64,000 bases of DNA from Lactobacillus xujianguonis (GTDB lineage Bacteria; Bacillota; Bacilli; Lactobacillales; Lactobacillaceae): positions 54,607 through 118,606 of the forward strand of contig NZ_ML136875.1 of the NCBI RefSeq assembly GCF_004009905.1, given 5' to 3'. Below the pieces are notes generated by a model that saw only the letters and a list, made by a program, of their open reading frames with translations, was not told the DNA's origin and did no database searches. The translations under genes were made by a program, and so were the position numbers. Below are positions 22,625 through 32,122 of this stretch, in pieces (position 1 is the first letter of the stretch; each line of letters starts with the position of its first letter).

Positions 22625-24802
22625 CTTAGCCTTAAGTTGGCTCTTTTTCTTTTCTTTATTAGTTAAGTGGTTTTCGCGGACATTATCTGGAATTTGGGTA
22701 ATTTCAGTTTGCCGATTTCCTAATTGTGGTGCATCTGTCCGGTATAACTTAGTTGTACTCTTACCATGTTTACTGTAAAGAGAAGTAGAATTTTTACCAA
22801 GCTTACGGCGCAATTCGAGCATTTGTTGGTAGTTGGTTAAGTAATCGAACTTAGTTGGATCAGTTGGAACAAAACCAGTAGGAGTGTAGAAACGCAAGAG
22901 ATTATGATTATTTAATAAATCAGAATAGTGAAGCGCTTGTTTGGCTTTTTTACTTAAAGAACTGATTCCATTCTTTTCTTGAGGTGTAAAGTTAATGATC
23001 TGACGACCATTTTTGCGGTTATAGACCGTCCCATTGATGCCTTTATTGCCTACGATGACGTATTTTTCACTAACGATCGTTCCATTTCTAAACACTACCC
23101 ATTTTGGATAACTAGGTGCAAATAAGTCATCACCAAATTGGACATATTCTTTACTGTTAATTCCCAAAAGGTGCAATAGCGTTGGCAGAACATCAATTTC
23201 ACCAGCAATTTCATGATTGATGTGTCCTTTAAGGTTAGGTGCGTGAATCATAAATGGCACCCGTTGCATTTGAACATTATTGAAGGCATTCCAAGTATCA
23301 GCACTTTCACCAATTAATGGTGCTAAGGTTTCGTTTTCTGAATTGCTTAAACCATAGTGGTCACCATAAATAACCACCATTGTGTTTTTAGCTAGACCAG
23401 ACTTATCTAGATAATTAAAGAATTCATGAACAGCCTCATCTAAATAGTGAGCTGTTTGGAAATAATTATTAATGGTTGTATCTCTAGTGTTGCTGGTATT
23501 GAAGTGAGGATCAAGATCTTCAGCATCCATTGAAAACGGAATGTGGTTAGTTACCGTAATATATTTGGCATAGAAAGGCTGTTGCATTTGTTCAAGATAT
23601 TTGATACTCTCTGCGAATAATAACTTATCCTTTAAACCATAACCGATTTTATCGGTGCGGGCATTACTGAAATAATTTTGATCGAAGAAGTAATTATAGC
23701 CGAGATTTTTGTAAACTTCATTCCGATTCCAAAAAGTACCAACGTTACCGTGAAATACTGCTGAGGTGTAACCATCCTGACGTAAAATTTGAGGGGCTCC
23801 TTGGAAGGTGTTTTCAGAGCCAAGAGAAGTAAAGAGTGAACCATCGGAAATACCATAAGTACCGGTTTCAAGCATATTTTCGGCATCACTCGTTCTTCCA
23901 AGCCCTACTTGATGGTAGAAATTATCAAAGCTAATGGTATGTTTATTTTTATAAAGTGAATTAAGGAAAGGTGTCACTTCTTTACCATTAATTTTGAGAT
24001 TAAGTAAAAATTGCTGGAAACTTTCAAGGTGAATAATGATGACGTTTTTACCTTTTTCTTTACCGAAGAGGTCTTTGTTAGGCTGGCGGTAATTATCCTG
24101 AGTGAAAGAAAGAATTTTATTTAGATCGGTGGCATTAGCATTTTTGTTAACCGCCTCTGTTTTCGTACTTTTAATTGCATCATAGACAGTATAAGTGTCA
24201 ATTCCCAAATACTTGACGACATAAGAACGATCAAAGGTGTTACGTAATAAACGTGGGCGAGAAGATTCAGCCATGAACATATTTAGTCCTAATAAAAAAG
24301 CACCAAAAGAAGTGATGGCAAAAGGTGTTGAGAGACCGTAGGAAGTTTGGTCAATCTTGATTTTGCCAATGATTAATAAGATGATGATGACAATTAAATC
24401 AAGCCAAACTAAGATATCAGTGGGGTGAAGTAGTGCAACAGCACTTTTTCCTAAACCTGGAGCCACTTTTTGGGCGTTAGTCATGGTCTTAAAAGTAAGA
24501 AAATCGGAAAATTGGCGATAATAAAGAATATTCGCAAAGAGTAAAGCCGTATTTAAAAAGTCCATGACTAGCATCATCGCGTAAGAAACAATGGGACGCG
24601 GAAAATAAAAGCCAATACCGATGAGTAAAATAGCTGTTCCAAGGGGACTGGTCCACATAATGATGTGTTGGTAAGGATCTGAAAGTCCTAAATTAAAATA
24701 AAAGTAGGCCACAAATAAATACTTGAGCCAAAATAGTACGACTAATAAAGTTAAAAAGCCAATTCGGGTTTGAATAAATGACTTAAATTTACTTTCTTTC
24801 AA
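22622..24802 (-). CDS. ltaS: lipoteichoic acid synthase family protein
   Basis: A 726-residue membrane enzyme that polymerises glycerol phosphate from phosphatidylglycerol onto the glycolipid anchor. Five N-terminal membrane helices span about residues 15-190, followed by an extracellular sulfatase-like domain. T304 in GRTSDAEN is the catalytic threonine. Further metal-site residues are in VTNHIPF and YGDHYGLS. The C-terminus is basic. It is monocistronic, with its promoter in the 143-bp divergent gap before 24946. A paralogue, for example an LTA primase-like protein, cannot be ruled out. Confidence 0.9.
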   Translation of the reverse strand: MKESKFKSFIQTRIGFLTLLVVLFWLKYLFVAYFYFNLGLSDPYQHIIMWTSPLGTAILLIGIGFYFPRPIVSYAMMLVMDFLNTALLFANILYYRQFSDFLTFKTMTNAQKVAPGLGKSAVALLHPTDILVWLDLIVIIILLIIGKIKIDQTSYGLSTPFAITSFGAFLLGLNMFMAESSRPRLLRNTFDRSYVVKYLGIDTYTVYDAIKSTKTEAVNKNANATDLNKILSFTQDNYRQPNKDLFGKEKGKNVIIIHLESFQQFLLNLKINGKEVTPFLNSLYKNKHTISFDNFYHQVGLGRTSDAENMLETGTYGISDGSLFTSLGSENTFQGAPQILRQDGYTSAVFHGNVGTFWNRNEVYKNLGYNYFFDQNYFSNARTDKIGYGLKDKLLFAESIKYLEQMQQPFYAKYITVTNHIPFSMDAEDLDPHFNTSNTRDTTINNYFQTAHYLDEAVHEFFNYLDKSGLAKNTMVVIYGDHYGLSNSENETLAPLIGESADTWNAFNNVQMQRVPFMIHAPNLKGHINHEIAGEIDVLPTLLHLLGINSKEYVQFGDDLFAPSYPKWVVFRNGTIVSEKYVIVGNKGINGTVYNRKNGRQIINFTPQEKNGISSLSKKAKQALHYSDLLNNHNLLRFYTPTGFVPTDPTKFDYLTNYQQMLELRRKLGKNSTSLYSKHGKSTTKLYRTDAPQLGNRQTEITQIPDNVRENHLTNKEKKKSQLKAK

Positions 24803-24945
24803 GGTTCGCCCTCCTTAATATGTTAATTTTAAAGGTTAGTGTTCATTTAGACAATGTTTTGGTGATAGTTAGTAATTTCTTAAATTTTGTAATAGGCAAA
24901 ATTGAGTATAATTTAATGAGAATACTTAGAAGGAAAATGTAGTAG

Positions 24946-25569
24946 ATGCTTTTTTTAGGTCCGATATACGATATTTTGGCACAGCACTATGCTATGCAGA
25001 TTAATCACTTTGCTTTAGTTAAATTAGCGTTGACAGCTTTTGACAAAACAATTTTTTATTTTCTAATTTTTGCGATCTTACGCTTGATTTGGCTCTTGTG
25101 TGTAAGGCATCGGCGTAGTGTCAGCTCAGAGGCTTTAGTTTGGGTCTTAGCATTTTATGCGATTTTGATCTTAATGTTTACTACTTTTAGAAACTCTTAT
25201 TTTCCTTGGCAAATCAATCTTCATTTTGATCGACCGCTCAGTGAAATCAATTTAGTTTTTATGAAAGAAACTTGGAAACTGATTTATGCTCCAAGCCGAG
25301 TTGATTTTATTTATAATTTATTTGGCAATGTTCTTTGTTTTATACCTTTAGGGATCTTAGTTCCGTTAGTTTTTTCAAAGAAACAAACCTTCTGGTGGAC
25401 CACGTTGATTGGCATGATCTTTTCAATTATCATTGAGTGTTTACAGTTTTTCTTAGAAACAGGAGTCAGTGATATTGATGATGTGTTTTTTAACACATGC
25501 GGGATGATGCTAGGGTATTTACTTTACTGGCTAGGCAAAAAAATTTGGCAAAAATTTCGCAGTTTTTAG
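24946..25569 (+). CDS. VanZ-like membrane protein
   Basis: A 207-residue protein with about five hydrophobic helices. The VanZ-like core is visible: FIYNLFGNVLCFIPLGILVPLVF, then IECLQFFLETGVSDIDDVFFNTCGMMLGYLLYW. VanZ family members are linked to teicoplanin resistance and envelope functions, though the lactobacillus copies are uncharacterised. It is divergent from ltaS, with both promoters in the shared gap. The start ATG is close to AGAAGGAAAATG. The frame ends 86 bp before pgi. Confidence 0.8.
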   Translation: MLFLGPIYDILAQHYAMQINHFALVKLALTAFDKTIFYFLIFAILRLIWLLCVRHRRSVSSEALVWVLAFYAILILMFTTFRNSYFPWQINLHFDRPLSEINLVFMKETWKLIYAPSRVDFIYNLFGNVLCFIPLGILVPLVFSKKQTFWWTTLIGMIFSIIIECLQFFLETGVSDIDDVFFNTCGMMLGYLLYWLGKKIWQKFRSF

Positions 25570-25654
25570 GGCTTTTCATCTGGTATTTACTAAGTAAGAT
25601 TGCTAAAATAGGTCTTGTGAAATAAATAATTTTATTTAGTTAGGAAGCAGATTT

Positions 25655-26995
25655 ATGAGTTTAATTAATTTTGATAGTAGTAAATTAACTCCATTTGTTC
25701 ATGAAAATGAACTTGGCGAAATGCAAGCAATGGTAAATGCTGCTAACACTGAACTTCGTGAAGGTACCGGTGCTGGTAGTGATTTCCTTGATTGGGTGGA
25801 CTTACCAGTAAACTATGATAAGGATGAATTTGCCCGGATCAAGAAGGCTGCTAAGAAGATTCAAAGCGATTCAGAAGTTTTGATTTGTATCGGAATTGGT
25901 GGTTCATACCTTGGTGCCCAAGCTGCCATTGAATTCTTAAACAGCAATTTCTACGGCAAGGAAAAGAACGATATGCCAACTGTTGTCTTCTGTGGTAACT
26001 CACTTTCAGGTTCATACCTTTATGACTTGATTGAATGGGTTGGTGACAAGGACTTTAGTATCAATGTTATTTCTAAGTCTGGTACTACTACCGAACCTTC
26101 AGTTGCTTTCAGAGTCTTCAAAGACAAGTTGATTAAGAAATACGGTAAAGAAGAAGCTGCTAAGAGAATTTATGCAACTACTGACCGTCAAAAGGGTGCA
26201 TTGAAGACTGAAGCTGATGCTGAAGGCTACGAAGAATTCGTAGTTCCAGATGGTGTTGGTGGTCGTTACAGTGTTCTTTCAGCTGTAGGTTTACTTCCAA
26301 TTGCTGCTTCAGGTGCTGATATTGATGAATTGATGAAGGGTGCTGCTGACGCACGTGCAGATTACCAAGACACTGATCTTTCCAAGCCTTCACCATACCA
26401 ATACGCAGCTCTTCGTAACATCCTTTACCGCAAGGGTTACACTACCGAAATTGTTGAAAACTACGAACCAAACCTTAGAATGTTCGGTGAATGGTGCAAG
26501 CAATTGATGGGTGAATCAGAAGGTAAGGACAATAAGGGTATTTGGCCATCAAGTGCTAACTTCACTACTGACTTACACTCACTTGGTCAATACATCCAAG
26601 AAGGACTTCGTAACTTATTCGAAACTGTTATCCGTGTTGAAAACCCACGTCACGATGTTAAGATCCCAGGCGATGAAAAGAACTTGGATCAACTTAACTT
26701 CTTGGAAGGTAAGAGCTTGAACTACGTAAACGACCGTGCTTACGAAGGAGTTGTTTTGGCCCACACTGATGGTGGTGTTCCAGTTATGACTGTTAACATC
26801 CCAGACCAAACTGCTCATACTCTTGGTTACTTGATCTACTTCTTTGAATTAGCTATTGGTATTTCAGGTTACTTGAACGGTATTAACCCATTCAACCAAC
26901 CAGGTGTTGAAGCTTACAAGCGTAACATGTTTGGTTTGCTTAACAAGCCAGGTTATGAAGATTTACATGATGATTTGGTAAACCGTCTTAAATAA
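25655..26995 (+). CDS. pgi: glucose-6-phosphate isomerase
   Basis: A 446-residue glycolytic enzyme converting glucose-6-phosphate to fructose-6-phosphate, full length for the bacterial family. The sugar-phosphate loop [11 protein letters not shown] and [13 protein letters not shown] are present, with the catalytic Glu in [11 protein letters not shown]. Codon use is much more biased (AAG, GGT, GTT, CCA) than in the flanking mobile regions, as expected for a highly expressed gene. RBS TTAGGAAG precedes the ATG. Transcription ends at the hairpin at 27063. Confidence 0.97.
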   Translation: MSLINFDSSKLTPFVHENELGEMQAMVNAANTELREGTGAGSDFLDWVDLPVNYDKDEFARIKKAAKKIQSDSEVLICIGIGGSYLGAQAAIEFLNSNFYGKEKNDMPTVVFCGNSLSGSYLYDLIEWVGDKDFSINVISKSGTTTEPSVAFRVFKDKLIKKYGKEEAAKRIYATTDRQKGALKTEADAEGYEEFVVPDGVGGRYSVLSAVGLLPIAASGADIDELMKGAADARADYQDTDLSKPSPYQYAALRNILYRKGYTTEIVENYEPNLRMFGEWCKQLMGESEGKDNKGIWPSSANFTTDLHSLGQYIQEGLRNLFETVIRVENPRHDVKIPGDEKNLDQLNFLEGKSLNYVNDRAYEGVVLAHTDGGVPVMTVNIPDQTAHTLGYLIYFFELAIGISGYLNGINPFNQPGVEAYKRNMFGLLNKPGYEDLHDDLVNRLK

Positions 26996-27062
26996 TCGCT
27001 TACTCAGTATATACGACAGTATACGTTTAATATAGTTAGTTTTTTAACTAGCTAAAGAAAGG

Positions 27063-27092
27063 GTAGGAGCAATTGCTCCTGCTCTTTTTTTG
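27063..27092 (+). terminator. intrinsic terminator after pgi
   Basis: A self-complementary AGGAGCAATTGCTCCT stem followed by a run of T. Confidence 0.75.
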
Positions 27093-27110
27093 TAAAGGAG
27101 TTTGAATAGG

Positions 27111-28508
27111 GTGCAGCAAAAAGAAATCAAGAAGAATATGTTGGCAGTTTTAGCAGCGGCTTTCATGTCATTTGTTGGAATTTTGACTGAGACTAGTTTG
27201 AATGTTACTTTTCCAACCATGATGAAACAATTCAAAGTTAGTTTGGATACTATCCAGTGGACGACCACCGGCTATTTACTGACTATTGCAATTATTATGA
27301 TTTGTTCTTCGTATCTAAACCAGCGCTTTACTGCTAAACAATTATTTTTAACTGCTTGCTTAGGATTTATTGTTGGCAGTATTATTTGCGCTTTAGCTAT
27401 AGTTTTTCCAGTTTTACTTTTAGGAAGGCTAGTCTCAGCTTTGAGTGCTGGTCTAAGTATTCCTTTAATGTTTAATTTAATTACGGAGATTATGCCACGA
27501 GAAAAGTGGGGCTTTTACATGGGGATCGCTGGCCTAGTGGTTGCCATGGCACCAACCCTAGGGCCAGCTTTTGGTGGAGCCGTAAATTATTATCTAAATT
27601 GGCGGCAAATTTTTATTATTGTGACGATTTTAGCCTTAATTGTTTTAGTGGCAGGTAGCTTTGTAATTGGTCAATATCATGAGGTTAAAAAAACTAGTTT
27701 TGACTGGATGGTTTTTATTTTATTAGCTTTGTCTTTTATTTCGTTAACTTGTGGAGTTAACCAAATTAGTCACGGCCTAGCTAACCCACTTTTGTGGGGG
27801 TTATTGATTGCCACTATTGTTTTATTAGCTTTATTTATTTGGCAATCTAAAAGATCGTTACGGAAGTTGTTAGATTTGCAGGTCTTTAAAGAAAAAATTT
27901 TTATCTGTGGATTACTAGCATATTTTTCATTACAATTTGTCAATATTGGTACTAGCTTTGTCTTGCCCAATTATATTCAAATTGTGGGCCATCAAAGTTC
28001 TCTAATTGGTGGTTTAATCTTGTTACCTGGTAGTATTATTGCGGGCTTACTTAATCCGCTTTTTGGTCAAATCTATGATCGAGTAGGTGCCAAGTTGCCA
28101 TTATTTTTGGGTGGAATCATGTTAACTTTAAGTTGCTTGTTCTTTACCATTTTTGGCTTAAATTTAACGGTGATGATGATTATTGTTCTTTATGGTCTAT
28201 TAATGCTAGGGCATCGAATGTCCTTTAGCAATACCTTAGCTGAGACTTTAAAATATCAACAAGGTCATTTAAGAGCCGATGCCACAGCTTTTTGTCAAAC
28301 AGCACAGCAATTGGCCGGTTCAATTGGGACGACAATTATGGCGGCAATTATTGCGATTTGGCAAAACAAAGCGGGTGCTTCTTATTCTGTGTTAACTGCA
28401 GAAGGTAGTCAGGCGGCTTTTGCTTTTAACAGTTTCTTAGGCTTACTGATTTTGGTGAGTTATTTCTGCTTATTTAATTATGAAAAGCGACGTAAAGCTA
28501 AGAATTGA
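27111..28508 (+). CDS. MFS drug:H+ antiporter, 14-TM (DHA2) type
   Basis: A 465-residue exporter with about 14 membrane helices. GTG 27111 is preferred to TTG 27102 because AAAGGAG ends at 27100. The proline-rich antiporter motif C region is visible as APTLGPAFGGAVNYYLNWRQIF, and motif A lies in the first loop after NQRFTAKQL. Members export cations, dyes and antibiotics; the substrate here is unknown. It is probably its own transcription unit, with its terminator shared with the convergent hydrolase. Confidence 0.88.
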   Translation: MQQKEIKKNMLAVLAAAFMSFVGILTETSLNVTFPTMMKQFKVSLDTIQWTTTGYLLTIAIIMICSSYLNQRFTAKQLFLTACLGFIVGSIICALAIVFPVLLLGRLVSALSAGLSIPLMFNLITEIMPREKWGFYMGIAGLVVAMAPTLGPAFGGAVNYYLNWRQIFIIVTILALIVLVAGSFVIGQYHEVKKTSFDWMVFILLALSFISLTCGVNQISHGLANPLLWGLLIATIVLLALFIWQSKRSLRKLLDLQVFKEKIFICGLLAYFSLQFVNIGTSFVLPNYIQIVGHQSSLIGGLILLPGSIIAGLLNPLFGQIYDRVGAKLPLFLGGIMLTLSCLFFTIFGLNLTVMMIIVLYGLLMLGHRMSFSNTLAETLKYQQGHLRADATAFCQTAQQLAGSIGTTIMAAIIAIWQNKAGASYSVLTAEGSQAAFAFNSFLGLLILVSYFCLFNYEKRRKAKN

Positions 28509-28541
28509 CTTATAATAGAAATGGATGAATGAATCTGTGAG

Positions 28542-28573
28542 AAAAAAGACGGCTGAACATCAGTCGTCTTTTT
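28542..28573. terminator. bidirectional terminator between convergent genes
   Basis: AAAAAAGACGGCTG/CAGTCGTCTTTTT (one G-U) with T-runs on both strands; it overlaps the last codons of the minus-strand gene. Confidence 0.85.
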
Positions 28574-29582
28574 GTTTAGAATTCTCTTTTAAAAAAGTTT
28601 GAATAATCTTTTCCCGCATGGCTAAGAAAATTAAATTGTGGCCCGAAGGGTGAACCCGATTAGTTAAAAGAATTAGGCCACTCTGTTTTACCCGGTCTAA
28701 AATTATTAGCGTACCAGTAAAGCCGGTATGCAAAATAATTGGATAATACATTAACGGATCAAAGCGTAAATCCCATCCCCAGGAACGAGGTTTTAGTCCA
28801 CGTCTATTCTTATTATCAAACAGTAAGCTCACAGTTTTTTGACTATAGGGTAATAAATTGCGCTCTAGTCCAAGGTAACCACGACTTATTTTGATTAAAT
28901 CATCAAGGCTCGAGAATAGGCCAGCTGAACCACAATCACTACCCAGTTGGCGAGCTTTGGGATCATGGGGGATGCCTTGTAAAACTTCGCCATCCATCAA
29001 AGCTGTGGGGACGCAGTTATCCTTTTGAGGATGGAAAGTAGTATTAGCAAGCTTCATTGGCTGAAAAACTTCATGCATAGCTACTTCTTGGACAGGTTGA
29101 TGGTAAATCTTTTTAATCACCTGACCTAGTAAAATAAAGTTAGTATCCGCATAACGCATTTTGTGTTCAAATTCATCAGTAACGGGTAAGTTGATGATTG
29201 CTTCTAATAATTGATCATGATCAAGCAAATCCCGGTTAGGGATCCAGCCTCGGATTCCGCTAGTATGGGTTAATAGATGAAAGAGACGAACACGTGAATC
29301 TTTAAATTCAGGGACGTATTTTTGCAAAGGCTCAGTGAAATTAAGTTTGCCTTGATCGTATAATTTCAGGAGCACATTCTCAGTGGCCAAAACTTTGGTC
29401 AAGCTGGCTAAATCATATTGAGCGAAAGGACTGAGTTGAGTGACTGCTGGATATAAACTAGCAAAACCAACGGTCGAAGTAAAAACTTGTTTGCCCTTGA
29501 TAAAAGCATAGTTAACTCCTGGAACAATCCTTTCAGAAAGCATTGATTCTATTAAATTTTGTGTTGCTGAATAATCGATCAT
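28560..29582 (-). CDS. class C beta-lactamase-family serine hydrolase
   Basis: A 340-residue hydrolase of the beta-lactamase/DD-peptidase fold. The nucleophile motif is S-x-x-K in LASLTKVLAT, the Tyr motif is YADTN, and the third motif is HTGFTGT near the C-terminus. No signal peptide is seen, so it is probably cytoplasmic or non-classically exported, and an esterase or peptidase role is likelier than antibiotic resistance. ATG 29582 has AAGGATGGAG upstream; the longer frame to 29633 lacks one. Confidence 0.85.
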   Translation of the reverse strand: MIDYSATQNLIESMLSERIVPGVNYAFIKGKQVFTSTVGFASLYPAVTQLSPFAQYDLASLTKVLATENVLLKLYDQGKLNFTEPLQKYVPEFKDSRVRLFHLLTHTSGIRGWIPNRDLLDHDQLLEAIINLPVTDEFEHKMRYADTNFILLGQVIKKIYHQPVQEVAMHEVFQPMKLANTTFHPQKDNCVPTALMDGEVLQGIPHDPKARQLGSDCGSAGLFSSLDDLIKISRGYLGLERNLLPYSQKTVSLLFDNKNRRGLKPRSWGWDLRFDPLMYYPIILHTGFTGTLIILDRVKQSGLILLTNRVHPSGHNLIFLAMREKIIQTFLKENSKQKDD

Positions 29583-29677
29583 TAGTACTCCATCCTTACA
29601 GAATCCATCGAAATACATTATAAAGAAAATCACTTGACAAGACTAGCCTAAACAAGCATAATTATCAATGTTGAGTT

Positions 29678-29749
29678 TGCCCGTTGGTCAAATGGTTAAG
29701 ACGCCACCCTCTCAAGGTGGAGTTGCGAGTTCAATTCTCGTACGGGTGA
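29678..29749 (+). tRNA. tRNA-Glu(CTC)
   Basis: 72 nt. Anticodon stem CCACC/GGTGG with loop CTCTCAA gives anticodon CTC, so it reads GAG. T-loop TTCAATT and D-arm GTC/GAC are present. The acceptor stem begins with two wobble pairs (U-G, G-U), weaker than a normal tRNA-Glu. No encoded CCA. Confidence 0.85.
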
Positions 29750-29756
29750 TTAACAC

Positions 29757-29829
29757 TGAGATATAGCCAAATTGGTAAGGCACAGGATTCTGGTTCCTGG
29801 ATGTTTGGGTTCGAGCCCCAATATCTCAA
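29757..29829 (+). tRNA. tRNA-Gln(CTG), integration site of the satellite
   Basis: 73 nt with a perfect 7-bp acceptor stem (TGAGATA/TATCTCA). Anticodon loop TTCTGGT gives CTG, reading CAG. The satellite integrated in its last 17 bases, and the 18-bp repeat leaves the mature tRNA sequence intact. Confidence 0.93.
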
Positions 29830-29830
29830 T
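29813..29830 (+). repeat. attL core
   Basis: The first copy of the 18-bp core repeat lies in the 3' end of tRNA-Gln(CTG). Confidence 0.85.
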
Positions 29831-29839
29831 TTTGAGAAA

Positions 29840-29886
29840 ATGTCTTAATGCTGAAAGCTTTAAAAGCCCAGTGTTAAGGCATTTTT
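29840..29886 (+). terminator. terminator supplied by the element to the tRNA operon
   Basis: ATGTCTTAA/TTAAGGCAT (one G-U) followed by T5 lies 10 bp after the tRNA. Before integration the tRNA pair would have used the hairpin now at 37285. Confidence 0.65.
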
Positions 29887-29930
29887 GCTTTCTGCGATTT
29901 TCTGAAATTAGAAAAAAACGGGCAAAAAAA

Positions 29931-29950
29931 CTTCATATTTGCCTTCATAT
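29931..29950 (+). repeat. left integrase arm sites
   Basis: CTTCATAT occurs at 29931 and 29943, spaced 12 bp. The same pair at the same spacing is found beside attR. The gap from 29830 to the 30161 gene otherwise shows only the terminator above. Confidence 0.6.
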
Positions 29951-30160
29951 TCTCAAATGAAGTTTAAACTCCTAAATTAGTTAAAATTGGTCTAGTTGAA
30001 ATTATTTTAGTGTGTAGGTGGGCTAATCTTAGATGTTTAGCCATGATATAATAAACATGTATCATATTTTTGTTAATAACCAATGAACCAGCGTTTAGAC
30101 GTTGGTTTTATTTTTATCTGTATCATAATTAATGGTTATAGAATAGGTGAGTTAATAATT

Positions 30161-30526
30161 ATGAAGTATCAGCAAATAAGAGATTTCTTTAAAGAAGATT
30201 ATCCAAGATTATATTTATTGTCAGGTAGTGAAGTAGCCACTCGAATTGATTTAAACGACAAGAGCCGAATTGGATATTATAAGAACGTTTTAGCGATAAC
30301 ATGGTTGACTATCCATAAACTAGAGAATACGCCGCGGCATCCCTACCAAACAATCATCATAGAGCATCATATTAACCACATTACCATGAAGGATATTATC
30401 CGAGAAATAGGGTATTGCAAGAATGCAACGAATAAGAAACACAATGAAGCATTAAGTAGTTTTGCTGAAATATTTAAACAGGAACAAATAAAAAATAAGG
30501 TCTATCCGCTGTTAGAATTTGAGTAA
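30161..30526 (+). CDS. ArpU-like phage transcriptional regulator
   Basis: A 121-residue protein starting at ATG 30161 (AGGTGAG upstream; the longer frame from 30083 has none). Its central part, YYKNVLAITWLTIHKLENTP then HHINHITMKDIIREIGYCKN, has the layout of ArpU/RinA-type sigma-like activators of late phage genes. In a satellite such a protein could respond to or mimic helper-phage control. The gene is isolated near the left end, with a terminator at once downstream and a 1.1-kb noncoding region beyond. Confidence 0.5.
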   Translation: MKYQQIRDFFKEDYPRLYLLSGSEVATRIDLNDKSRIGYYKNVLAITWLTIHKLENTPRHPYQTIIIEHHINHITMKDIIREIGYCKNATNKKHNEALSSFAEIFKQEQIKNKVYPLLEFE

Positions 30527-30532
30527 AAAAAT

Positions 30533-30565
30533 AAGCACCAGTAAGAATTAATTGCTGGTGCTTTT
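30533..30565 (+). terminator. intrinsic terminator
   Basis: AAGCACCAG/CTGGTGCTT with TTT. Confidence 0.8.
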
Positions 30566-31224
30566 AGTATGCTGTCAGATTGATTTTAAGAGGGCATACA
30601 GCGGTTTTATTAGTGATTTAGTATGACTATGCTTAATAGTGCAAAAACGGTTCAGTCTTGCGATTTAATAGACAGGGTTAAAAGTTATATACCACAAGGG
30701 ATGTAACGAATTTTCTTGACCTGAAAAAAAGCCCCGAAAACTGAACTTTTATGCACCTGATTAAATCAGGTGATAAAACTGTATAAGCCATATAATGTTC
30801 GATTTTGTTAGATTGATAAAACGCAATATTTATTACTACAAAAAGTTAGCTAACCACAGACTACATAAGGCTTGAACACTAGATTAAAAAGCCCGTAAAT
30901 TTGCATTTTTCTGCGGTTTTGGAATGCAACATTTAAAGCCCGAAAACCTGAAATATTTTCCACAGTGGGTATTTATTAAATCTGTCTCAGTACGTGCAGC
31001 TCGAACAGTTGTTTAATATAGGGCTTTTTATTTTCTAAGCTAACCACACTACCTAGATAAATGTTGTTATATCAATGGTTTCTTATTTTCTTAATTAAAT
31101 TTAGTAAGGTTTTGACAGGTTTAAATTAATGCAGGTTTTAGCAGGTTAATTATTAACGGGTCCATATCTGGTTTGGTTGATTAAGGTAGAGGTAAAAAAG
31201 CCCCTATCTTAACAATTTCTCCCA

Positions 31225-31331
31225 ACAAAAAACGCCCCTATGTAAGGGGCGGTCTCGTGACCGGCGATATTACATACCGCTTAAACGTTAATTCGGTAAT
31301 ACGAGTATACAGTCCTTTTTTTATTAACTGC
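31225..31331 (-). ncRNA. candidate ~105-nt small RNA of the satellite
   Basis: On the minus strand a promoter (31338-31366) is followed by about 105 nt ending in a strong terminator: CGCCCCT/AGGGGCG (31233-31251) plus T6. Before it are GGTC/GACC (31251-31262) and a CCG-containing stem formed by TACCG and CGGTA around 31280-31300. No reading frame is present. Family unknown. Confidence 0.6.
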
Positions 31332-31337
31332 ACTATC

Positions 31338-31366
31338 ATTTAATCAAATGTAGAATTATCTGTCAA
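31338..31366 (-). promoter_or_regulatory. promoter of the satellite small RNA
   Basis: On the minus strand TTGACA (31366-31361) and TTAAAT (31343-31338) are spaced 17 bp. Confidence 0.55.
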
Positions 31367-31640
31367 TTTTTTGCCGATTTCGTCTTCAATTAAAATCGCC
31401 CTAACCATTGATATGACTTAATTTATATAAGGTTTTCTAAGTAATCATAAAGCCCCTAAAACGGTCATTTTAGGAAACGATATAAAAGCCCCAAAACCTG
31501 AAAAAACATAAACCTAATTAATTAAAGAAATGCTGTTATATCAATACTTTCAATCAAATTAATCAAGTGCATACTTAACAAGTTAAAAAGGGGCTATTTT
31601 GCGTCATTTTGCATTATTTAGAACTTGACATTATTGCAAT

Positions 31641-31667
31641 AAAAAAGAACCGCTGTTAAACGATTCT
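31641..31667 (-). terminator. intrinsic terminator of the 31678 gene
   Basis: Minus strand AGAATCG/CGGTTCT (one G-U) ending in T6. Confidence 0.75.
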
Positions 31668-31677
31668 CTAATAATAT

Positions 31678-31881
31678 TTAGCCAACCAATGGCTCAGGAA
31701 CTGTTAATTTATCTGCAGCCACTAATTTTTGCTTTTCTAAAAGTAGATCCATAAAGTAATCCCACTCTTCATCACTGAATGTTTTTTCAAATTCAGTTAA
31801 GCCAGTAGCATCAGTACCAGGGGTTTTTACTAATTCATCTACATATTCTTTTATTTCAGCTTTCCGCATTTTGTTTATCAT
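31678..31881 (-). CDS. small acidic hypothetical protein
   Basis: A 67-residue helical protein (MRKAEIKEYVDELVKTPGTD, then FSDEEWDYFMDLLLEKQKL). Support comes from the terminator immediately downstream on the same strand; the ribosome-binding site before the first ATG is weak (ATAGG). No family is recognised. It lies beyond the replication origin, at the distal end of the minus-strand genes, where satellites often carry helper-interference genes, but no such role is shown. Confidence 0.5.
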   Translation of the reverse strand: MINKMRKAEIKEYVDELVKTPGTDATGLTEFEKTFSDEEWDYFMDLLLEKQKLVAADKLTVPEPLVG

Positions 31882-32051
31882 TTTTTAGCCTATTAATAAT
31901 CAGTAATAACAATGTTTACCACCTAAATTAAAGTTTATTTTATAACCAATTTCAAGTAGTTCTCTAAATTGATTTAAGCTCTTTAGTGTTTCCACTATTG
32001 CTTATACCCTGCACTACTCGTAACAAATATTCACACTATCAATATCATGTT

Positions 32052-32081
32052 AACCACCGCTGTTGGCGTAGTGCGGTGGTT
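32052..32081. terminator. strong hairpin without a clear T-run
   Basis: AACCACCGC/GCGGTGGTT (9-bp perfect stem) between the 31678 gene and the origin. It could be a terminator or part of the origin. Confidence 0.4.
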
Positions 32082-32122
32082 TACTGTTTGGCGGGTGTTT
32101 AATTCAAATACATTGGTAAAAA

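Larger units (their letters stand above)
30728..31502 (+). repeat. dispersed AAAGCCCC-nAAAACcTGAA repeats in gene-free region
   Basis: The 1.15-kb stretch 30,527-31,677 has no convincing gene. It carries three good copies of an 18-bp motif (30728, 30935, 31485) and three partial ones (near 30886, 31195, 31449), all on the same strand. It also has a repeated TGTTATATCAAT (31062 and 31530) and a cluster of AGGTTT units at 31114-31150. Purpose unknown. Confidence 0.55.

Noticed and set aside
28560..29582. Antibiotic-resistance beta-lactamase
   Set aside because: No signal peptide is seen and the fold family includes many esterases and peptidases; resistance cannot be claimed.
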